From assembly GCA_900074885.1 (NCBI GenBank), contig FJUW01000033.1, positions 821,041 through 885,040 of the forward strand: 64,000 nucleotides of DNA, given 5' to 3'. Made by a program: the position numbers and the translations under genes. Of this stretch, positions 53,701-62,133 are shown in pieces; the first letter of the stretch is position 1; every line of letters begins with the position of its first letter. Below the pieces are notes generated by a model. The model ran no database searches, was not told the origin of the DNA, and saw only the letters and a list, made by a program, of their open reading frames with translations. The stretch is from Rhynchosporium graminicola. Its lineage: Eukaryota; Ascomycota; Leotiomycetes; Helotiales; Ploettnerulaceae.

Positions 53701-54208
53701 GAAAAACAACCGATGGACCGAAGGTCTCATCTCAGCGGCTAAGGCCGTTGCATCCTCGACCAACACTTTGATCGAGACCGCAGACGGTGTTCTATCTGGC
53801 CGTAACAGTCCAGAGCAGCTGATCGTTGCTTCGAACAATGTTGCGGCTTCAACAGCACAGCTCGTCGCAGCCAGCAGAGTCAAAGCTGGCTTCATGAGCA
53901 AGAGCCAGGAGTCTCTCGAGCAAGCCAGCAAGGCTGTTGGCGTTGCGTGCAGAGCTCTTGTCAGACAGGTGCAGAGCATGATAAGCGATCGTGACCTGGA
54001 GGATGATAAAGTGGATTACGGCAAGCTTGGAGCACATGAATTCAAAGTGCAAGAAATGGAGCAACAGGTATGTTTTCTCTCCTTCACTAATTGCGCAACA
54101 ACGCTAACAAAGTGCTTTCAGGTCGAAATTCTACAGCTGGAGAATAATTTGGCGGCCGCGAGAAAGAGATTAGGTGAGATGCGGAAGGTCTCATACCAGG
54201 AGGAGTAG
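50738..54208 (+). CDS. sla2: Sla2/End4 endocytic adaptor (left flank of the MAT locus)
   Basis: Sla2 links clathrin coats and PIP2-rich membrane to actin in endocytosis. Five exons fit: 50738-50763, 50853-50993, 51131-51612, 51660-54067 and 54122-54208 (1047 residues). The ANTH domain is clear (NIRKATSIEETAPKRKHVRS, IVYTWDHKSSGAFWAGMKV, ADEVQTFKALITVHKVLQEG). A Gln-rich coiled coil covers about residues 330-600. The C-terminal I/LWEQ (talin-like) actin-binding domain includes LIKAATVTQQEIVQAGRG and NNRWTEGLISAAKAVASSTN. SLA2 flanks the mating-type locus in most Pezizomycotina, and here it sits 1.75 kb from the alpha-box gene. Confidence 0.97.
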
Positions 54209-55963
54209 ATTAATATCCGTGGGAAGGCAGAGGGCAGAAGATATTTATGTATAGTGTAGCGCTCTTGCGATTCAAGAAATTTGAATCCCATACTTTCCGC
54301 ACCAATCCGTGTATACATTCCAGGAACTCCTGCATCTACATATTCTTGATACACTTGTGAGGTAAGTATAGGCTTGCGCCTCTTCTGATGAAGGTAGGCA
54401 TGTCCCAGTTTCTAGTTGTCTCACTCGTCACTTGAAAGACGATTTGAAATATCATTGTTTGCTACCCTTTGTGATTAGTAAGATGACTTCTTCTATCTTA
54501 GACTTCTTGGACTCCTCGTTGCCAACTCTCTCCCCTGCGATGCCAGAAGGATGCTCTGACACTCATTCCCATTCCTCTTCCCTTCGGTACAAGAAGATCG
54601 CTCACTTCTTCCTTGAACTTTCTGAGTTGTGGTATCATCCCTCTCCCCCCTGCTCAGTCCTTGAAAGCTTCCAGGCTCGATATTGGATAATCCTTTCCGA
54701 CCCTTCTGCCATATGTGCTATGTTTCTCTTTCGTTCTCTTTCACTGCGAGAGATACTGCGTGCCTCGAGAGCTGTGCAAACATGCTTCGAGCCACCAGGG
54801 ACGTCCATGAAGTCAAGCTCAGGAGAATTTTCGTACTGTATAGATGTGAATGTTAGAGATAATAAGCAGCTAGATCCGAAAGCTCTTCGTACCGTGTGGA
54901 TGTGAACAAAAGAAATAACTTGGCTAGGCACATAGAGATTGTCTTCTTTGAGCAGCCTCGCCATGTGGTACTTCTGCCAGATCGAAAAGTCTAGCTTCCA
55001 AGGACTTGATCTTCTCAGTAGGCACATTCAGCAGAAGGAGATCCATCCGTGGGAAAACTTGCAGACAAATAGAGAAAAGCTGAAGCCAACGAATATGGTT
55101 GGTGATTTGTAGAACATATCTCTGGAACCCGGAATGTACTAGGCTTTTTGATCATCAGGAGTGAGGAATGAAGTCCAACATCCGCAAGCAGCACTTCCGG
55201 CACGGACTCGACACTAATCCGTAGCAGCAGAGCCACACGGGATCTCAGCCGTCGGGTACTCGTAGAGACACGGGTGACGGGAACGAGAGACAGCAGGAAG
55301 CAAGGGGGAACAAAACCAACTGACTGTTGGGAATGCGCCAATCACTCGAGTCAGTGCCCCTTGCATGAAGCTGCATTTGCTTACAGAATCTGGCACCCAA
55401 AACTAGGCACTAGGTATTGATCACTTGTTGGAAGATTCAAGTCATACTCACTCATGACTTCGTGAGCTCATAGAAGTCATCGATGTAGATGTTCTTTCCA
55501 CTTTGAGTCTGACAACTCCTTCTTTTCTCTCTCTTGGCGCGGTCCTTGATGTGTCGCAGGGGCCATCACGGTTAGAAAAGGCTCAGACAATCAAATGATT
55601 CGATCCACCAAACCCTCAGGGTCTAAATTGGCGGCGGATGTAACCCTGCTGAACGTACATTAGCTCCAATCTTTATTTCCACGACCACTGAAGAAAAGGA
55701 AACTTGTCATATTTGTAAATCACTTGCGAAAAGGCCCCACGAAGCCCAGAATGGTGGCGCAAATACTTCCAGTGAAGTCTTTTCCTTTAATCCCCCTTGC
55801 TTTATCTACATTTTGAATTCGGCCGAGACGATACAAGCCGGCTGCTGCTTGCGTGCTTGTTTGCCCGTTCCCTTTGCTGTCCATGCCACAACCTCGATGT
55901 CCGTTGCCATAAAGTCACAAACGGAATAAGCCCCGAACGAAAGAACCAATGCGTAGTCGTATC
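54209..55963. other. SLA2 to MAT1-1-1 spacer
   Basis: This 1.75-kb interval holds the 3' ends of two convergent genes. One weak minus-strand gene candidate lies within it (54635-55080). The rest shows nothing I recognise. Confidence 0.5.
54635..55080 (-). CDS. Weak candidate gene or relic between SLA2 and MAT1-1-1
   Basis: I recognise no family. A good intron is visible on the minus strand at about 54838-54892 (GTACGA donor, TCTCTAACATTC, CTATACAG acceptor). Skipping it keeps one frame open: QVISFVHIHT joins YENSPELDFMDVPGGSKH and runs to RAWKLSRTEQGGEG at 54635. Upstream, another frame starts MDLLLLNVPTEKIKSLEARL near 55050 and looks coding, but I cannot connect it cleanly. It may be a decayed MAT-locus gene, a long 3' UTR or chance. 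Confidence 0.2.
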
Positions 55964-57126
55964 CTAGTTGTGCGAGCTCTCAGGGTTGTCAGGGACTGCA
56001 AGAGTTAGCCAAGTGTTCTGCAAAGCAAGGGTGGGGCTTCACATACCAACTGGAGCGAGAAAGCCATCCTGCATGCCGCCGTTCTCGACGAAGGTGTCAA
56101 ATGCCTTGGGGTCGTGTATGGTGGTTGTGTCCCATGGGTTGGAGTGGTAGCTTCTGAGCAATCTGTCGAAGTCGATGCTGCCCTCCGAGGGGTGATAGAG
56201 ATCTGACATGCTTCCGGTCCATTCGTAGTCCTTTGTCGCCAGGCTAGACATGGTAGAGGGTTCCTCACATATGAATTCTTCTGCAGCAGCTTGAGTTGTA
56301 CTGATCGAGGGCATTGGAGTGACGGGTGTGTCGGAAGTACCAATCATTGGGGCTGAAGCAAGGAGACCATGTTGGTGTTGTCTGTGATTTGATCTCGCTC
56401 CAACGATCCGCCTAGCCACACTGTGTCTGATGTATCCTACAGAGCCACAGAAGAGCACGACGTCTTTCTCTGTCATGCTCGAATGGAGAATTTGTTGGTC
56501 GAGGCCGTGGAGATTGGGAGCTGTTGTCTGGGTGAAATGCAGACTTCCCTCGGCGTCTCTAGTACTGGACCAGTTGAATATCTCGAGGTATTCCTCGACT
56601 GCGATGATACCCATCTGTGGGCAGATGATCTTGAGATAATGGTCCAGTGGTGCTCGTGGTTTTCCGACTGTGTTGCGAATCTTCGAGTATGCAGCGGCGA
56701 TGATAGTCCACTTTGCTTTGAAAGGATCGCCTTTCCACAAGGTGGTGAGATAGATCGAGGCTTCCTTCTGCTGCAAGTGGGAGAAGATTCTCAGGTAGAA
56801 GGCTACTCAAGGATTAGCCACGGCTCTACTCGTGTGAGCGACAACTTACATCTGAATGCCATCCAAGAATTTAGAGACTTTTTCGGCAGTACTGGTTTCT
56901 GCGCGATGTGCGGAGCACGGAGTCTGAGCTGCTGAAAGAAAAGTTGTGGATTTTGCTGCTGCCAGCGGATAGCTGTGGCTGCTTGTCGATGGCTGAGCAT
57001 AGGATAGTTCATTAGATACTCATCAGGCATGCTTGCTGAATTTGCGAGCTGCTCGTGGGGAGGTAAAGCCTTCTTTTCCGCTGAAGTCATCGCCGTAATA
57101 TACGTGTTAAGTGCAGCAGCGGCCAT
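55964..57126 (-). CDS. MAT1-1-1: Mating-type alpha-box transcription factor MAT1-1-1
   Basis: This is the master regulator of MAT1-1 mating identity and acts in the nucleus. Three exons fit: 56850-57126, 56047-56802 and 55964-55995 (354 residues). The 47-bp first intron lies inside the alpha box at the codon after MAFR, as in other MAT1-1-1 genes. Splicing gives LNSWMAFRSFYLRIF followed by LQQKEASIYLTTLWKGDPFK and AKWTIIAAAYSKIRN, a clear MATalpha_HMG domain at about residues 60-185. The second intron is 51 bp (GTATGT, CTAAC, CTTGCAG) and adds VPDNPESSHN; without it the protein stops at 56039. The C-terminus has WDTTTIHDPKAFDTFVENGG. The gene faces SLA2 and lies next to the unassigned MAT gene in the same orientation. 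Confidence 0.93.
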
Positions 57127-57379
57127 GGCTGTTTTTCGTGGGTCGTGGTTGAATTATGGAGAAAGAAAAGGCATGAGAGATAGCCTAACGCTTTAAGTAA
57201 AGCAGAACAAAGAATTCTCGCTTCGGCACGCTAGCCAGTTCTGCCGCGATCAGGTGTGCGGATTCTCATTCACTTTCTATTGACACACTTGATATTCTGA
57301 TACAATTCACAAGTACGTGCGTGCGTATGATTATACTCTATTTGCATGAAATAGAAGTCCCATATAATTAATTCTTCCT

Positions 57380-58853
57380 TCAAAGCTTCGTATAGGCCAT
57401 CGCAAATCTAAAGTAGGGACAATTGTCTGTTCCAAGCTCCATGCCATTTCCTTTATACAAGAAACGCAACCTTTCGGAGAAGTGTTCCAGTGTGGTGATA
57501 CCATTAAAGTCATACTCCTTCCTTTTTCCATTCTTGAACCCGAGATTGTACCTCGGTAATGTGCAAAACCCAGACCATGTCATATGCCGAAAGGTATCCC
57601 CTGGGGATGGGACTTTATCGTTGCTCTAAAGATACTATCAGTCATTGTTAAGGTGTTGGGAAATGTTCCTGATCAGTTAATGCCATACCTCGTGAAAAAC
57701 TTCTGGAACTGCTTCCTGTAGAATTCGTTAGTCTCGTGCTTCTGCATTCTGCATGCGCGCCCTTAGAGCAGAACATACCTCCTCAAATTGGTCTTGTACC
57801 ACATCATACAGAAGAGACAATTGTCGCATCAACTTCTCTCCAGTTCTAGGAAGCTTCTGCTGTATAGCAACCCAGCCAGTGGTTGATTGTGCTGAGTTAT
57901 CCAGCCAGTTATTCCAGGGATGTTTTCCGTGAAGCTTGTCTGGGAGGAAAGCTGGCATTGGGAACACGACAGGCGTCTGTAAGAGTAGGCTACTGAATGG
58001 CTGATGCATGTCGGTGACTGGGCTGTATACTTGCTCCTTGATTTCGAGTAATTCCTTACGCAATTTTTCAATAGATAACATCGCATCAACCAATATCGAT
58101 GTCGCCAGCTGGAACTTTTCTTTTAGCTCGATTGATGAGAACATATGAGGCTCATCACGCAATGTGCGACATTCTCCCATCACTACGCGGAGCCCCTCCT
58201 TGACAGCGGCGGAGTTCATATCAGAAGGACATGAGCCTCCAGAGGCCAGTCCTGCACTTCTCAGCAGGAGGCTATGAGAGTAGTATACATAGCGGACAAA
58301 GGTCCTGATAGTCCCAGAAATACGATCTGTTTTGGGGTTGGGCAGCTTTCTGACAACAGCTTCATATCAAGTCAGCTAAGCTCATGAAGGGGCAATCGTG
58401 GACAAAACCTTCGCGTCCTCCACAGAATTCTGTGCATGAGCTTTCCGCTCCTTCAGGTTCATCTTCATTCGGGATTGCTTCACCATCATGGTCGGGCAAA
58501 TCATACCAGTCATTGCTAAGGTCTTCGATAGACCGTATCACAGCCCCAACAACGCTGTAGAGGCTCATGGCTCTAGATGTGTTAGGAAGAGTCAAAAGGC
58601 TGCTGATATCAGAGAGGTACTGCTGATAAGCTTTGCTTGCTTTTAATCGGATTGATGACAATAGCGCAAAAACTAAGGGGTTGGAACAGGGTGGAAGCTC
58701 GGTGGGTCTGTTCAAAGGTGATGTTGTGGATGGCAACCAGAAAGGTGAATGTTGACCTGAGGCGAGGAATTTCCGCGCTAAGGTCAACTTTATAAACTTC
58801 CCACGAAATCCTTTTTCCCAAATGCTCTCCTCCTAAACACCATCCTCAAACAT
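57380..58853 (-). CDS. Unassigned MAT-locus gene (MAT1-1-2/-5/-6 candidate)
   Basis: A frame-consistent five-exon model gives 400 residues: 58841-58853, 58409-58777, 57779-58326, 57689-57715 (27 nt) and 57380-57625. It begins MFEDARKFLASGQHSPFW and ends FRFAMAYTKL. Notable segments are TIRTFVRYVYYSHSLLLRSA, KLHGKHPWNNWLDNS, GFCTLPRYNLGFKNGKRKEY and LEHFSERLRFLYKGN. No DNA-binding domain, signal peptide or membrane segment is seen. Its place between the alpha-box and HMG genes matches MAT1-1-2 of Sordariomycetes, but Leotiomycetes have other names for genes here (MAT1-1-5 in Sclerotinia, MAT1-1-6 in Pseudogymnoascus). I cannot choose among them. The second intron (58327-58408) is the least certain. 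The gene diverges from the HMG gene across 134 bp. Confidence 0.65.
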
Positions 58854-58987
58854 CTTTGTTGAGACACTAAACCACGAACATCAAACATTTCGGTTTCAAA
58901 CTCATAACCATCACAGTCTCAATTGCTAATTGCAATCGAGTCTATCATTTCCTACCACCGAAAGTCAACACCGCAATCGCAATCGCA
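58854..58987. promoter_or_regulatory. 134-bp divergent promoter of two MAT genes
   Basis: This is the whole space between the start codons of the unassigned MAT gene and the HMG gene. Its right end is a tandem CGCAAT hexamer (about three and a half copies) that runs directly into the HMG gene ATG. Co-regulation of the two genes is likely; the binding factors are unknown. Confidence 0.6.
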
Positions 58988-60421
58988 ATGGCTACGCAAC
59001 CAACCCCCCCAATTCCTATGACCACGCGCCATGTCCCAGAGTTGTCATGGGAAAAGGATTTCTCTATCCTGTACTGTACTCAAGTCTATTCTGCACCAGT
59101 TGACACAGGCTACTTTGGCATTGTCTCAAACCGCGTTGGCATGATGATCTACCCACCTGCGCTCAACTTCCCTCCAGGTGTCCTACAGATCAGCAGCATC
59201 TTCCTAACTTCTGATGTCATCGTTAGAATCGCCCGCATCATGAAGCTTGAAAAGGTTTCCTGCATTCTCACTGCTCAAACTGTTCGTGATTTGCCCGGTT
59301 CGGTCGGTGTTATCGCAAGTCAGCTTGCGTAAGTCCTTCATCCCCGTCTACTATCGATTTGCTAATGCTACAATCTAGAGCAGAGTTTGGTCGCCAAATC
59401 TTCGTCTTTCGCGATGCCTACGATAATCTCCAAATCGGAGAGGAACAAGGCGGCGTCCAATTTAGTGATTTCGTCTGCGAGGCCACTCCTCATGCTGATC
59501 AGGTCAAGGAAAGCACCCTTCCCCTCCTCTACTGCGCCGATTACATCCGTAGCATCGTTGCCTCTGGTAACAATACTGGTCACAGACCTGCTTACATCCA
59601 GCTGAAGGAGACGAAGGAGAGAATCAAGGAGAAGAGTCACAGTCGTGTCAAGAAGAATGCCAATCCCAAGCCCCCAAACAGTTGGATCCTGTACTTGAAT
59701 GAGCGCTACAAGCAAGTGAAGAAGGAAAACAAGAAGCTCAAGACATCCCAGATCTGTGAGTTATCTTTCCCTTACATCTGCACATAGCGGCTAACACTTG
59801 ATAGCTGTCATCATTGCCAAGGAGTGGAAGAATAACGAGATTCTCAAGGCAGAATACAAAGCACTTGCTACAGTTGCAAAGCAGCATCACGAAGCCTTAT
59901 GCGGCCGCTACCTTGTCAAACCCCGAAAGTCGAGCGATATCAAGAAACGCAAGGCCAAGAAGGAGAAGACCATCAAGCATCTCCAGATCATCCTCTCTAG
60001 CCAGTCTACTCCTGGTGATGACCAACAACATCGCTACCAGTCTTCCGGCAACGCCACTACTGCCAATGACCGCTCTGGAAACCTTGATGATGCATCCAGC
60101 CTTAACAATGGTGGTCAAGTTATCCTCGGCTTGGATAGTGAGGCCGCCGGATACTCCATCCAAGCTGACCCAGCCATGGATGAAGCCGCTTCCGCTCATG
60201 TCAATTTCGCTGCCGCTTTTGACTCCTGGGATGCTGAGACATCTAGCACCATGAATGGTCTCAACAGCGATCTTTCCTTTGCCACTTGCACCAAAGACCA
60301 GGCCTACGTTGCAAATCTCGACTCGTCGGACTACGCTGGTCTTATGAACTACGAGGACGATATCCCAACAGGCCATGATTTCAATGAGTTGATTCATCCC
60401 CTCCATGGCCAGATTTTTTAG
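58988..60421 (+). CDS. Mating-type HMG-box transcription factor (MAT1-1-3 or MAT1-2-1)
   Basis: Three exons fit: 58988-59328, 59379-59755 and 59805-60421 (444 residues). An HMG box lies at about residues 212-290: PKPPNSWILYLNERYKQVKK, then SQIS joined to VIIAKEWKNNEILKAEYKAL, then RKSSDIKKRKAKKEK. The second intron splits the serine codon in the SQIS position, which is the conserved intron site of MAT HMG genes. The box differs from the usual MAT1-2-1 signature RPPNAYILYR: it has K for the first R, SW for AY, and L for the final R. That divergence, and the lack of a second HMG gene, favours MAT1-1-3. MAT1-2-1 in a homothallic locus remains possible. The 210-residue N-terminal part is unrecognised. 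Confidence 0.85.
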
Positions 60422-62133
60422 GTCTACAGTCTTCATCACTCCAAATCTGAAGATCGCTACAACCAAGATTGAAGAGCACTGCCTACTCATCTAGACTTCT
60501 CCCTTTTGTCAGAATCGAGCAAACCTCATTACCTTTCAACACAATCAAGCACAAATACTCTCACGAGACTTGCCTACCTCGCATCTAACAGGTTGCTCTT
60601 GTTGTGTCTCTGAGGCACTCATCATTCCCCGTTCAACAACCCCTTGCATGGCAATTCTTGTCTACCTACTTCTGGTGTCTGTTCTTTGGTCTACCTCCTT
60701 GGAACTTCAAAGTCTTATATCGGGAAACGGATGGATACTTCTGCTTGCATATCAACTCATGTATGAATACAATTTTTCCTTCTTCTTTGCGAGCTTCTCT
60801 TCTTGTTTAATCTTGGGCCATTACCCAGCACATACTCAATCCTTCCAATTCTATCTTGATCACCGAACATATGGGGAGGGGTTTGGGCATGGAGGTGTTA
60901 CTTCGGTTTTGTCTCTATGATTGGGGGAAAATGGATGGATACGGATATGGAAATGGCAATGGCGCACTCTGATTCAAATCAAGTCGATGGCCAAAATGGA
61001 ACTGCAGCAACTGGTGGATAATGGAAACTTCATGCGACGAGAGCATCACAACAATGGGACAGTTAGATAGAAAACTAGAGTAGAAAAGCAAATAAATAAA
61101 TAAAAATTTGGGAAAACCAATCCTACGTCTACAAATGCACTCTGAAATGTGGTGATTCCTCCCTTTGTTTACTCCTCCAAATAGGGGGGCCAGCCCATCT
61201 CCCATGGCGACCGTCCACCCATCCAAAATCCGTCGCCCACCTTTCCGCACATTTCAATGCCCAGGCTGCAGCGCAATTGCTGGCATGGTAACTTAGCGTG
61301 CAAAGTTTTTCATGGCGGGGCTTTGCAGAGTTTTCCACGCAGAGTTTTTCTGGGGGGGTTGGAGTTTCAAAATCGGGGGAGGTTGGTAGATGGACCGTCC
61401 CGCTTCCCCAGCCTCCGCAAGTAACAATCTGGAGGATCGACTCCGGTCCGGAGAAAGGTCCGGCTTACCAGCCACCTCCATTAGAACTAGGAAATATTTT
61501 AAGGATTGCGCTTGGAGTACGATGGACATGTGCATGTGCATTGCAGTCATGTATGGGGGTTTTATTGGTCGCGAAAGTCGGGGCGGCGAGATCGTGAACT
61601 TCATTGATTGCATACATATCAAAGGGAATAGATGCTCGCAGTGATTTAACATTGAAATTTACTTGCTACTGTCGAGTCTTCTGATCATACATTAAGTGCA
61701 CGTATACATCAATGACCTCGCGCACTCTTCATAATTTCCACCGCAGATTGGACAAGAAGGTGATATCAAATTGCCCTTCTTCGCCTGTGCATGGTGCTCA
61801 TTCAACTACTTGCTGGTCTCGCTGAAGAACAACCTCCATAGGTCTGTTATGTAGGATTATGACATGTTATTACTCTGAGGTAAGTCGAGCAGCCAGCACT
61901 TTGTTCTCTCGTGTATTCCTAAGCTGTCGCAACATGCCAGCTGTTGCATTATCATGGAGCTTGGAGATCGTGAGGATGGGTAGGATGCATATCTACACGA
62001 AATAAGAGTTAGCATAGAAATCCTGCAGCCACGAGAAGGATCTACTTACAATTGCCTTCCCCTGCATAGTTAGACAGATGCTCCGTCTTCATATCTGGAA
62101 GTCCAAAGCCGATTCCCATACTCTCTCTGACTG
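60422..62133. other. Spacer between the HMG gene and APN2
   Basis: The two genes converge here, so both 3' UTRs are included. I see no second MAT gene. A minus-strand intron signal (GTAAGT donor, GCTAAC branch, GTGTAG acceptor) lies at about 61995-62050, just downstream of the APN2 stop codon; it may be a 3' UTR intron or part of a mini-gene. Confidence 0.45.

Noticed and set aside
60570..60920. Plus-strand hydrophobic frame after the HMG gene
   Set aside because: It lies in the probable 3' UTR and has no conserved features.
61290..61652. Overlapping frames on both strands in the HMG-APN2 spacer, considered as a second MAT gene
   Set aside because: No HMG, alpha-box or other known motif in any frame.
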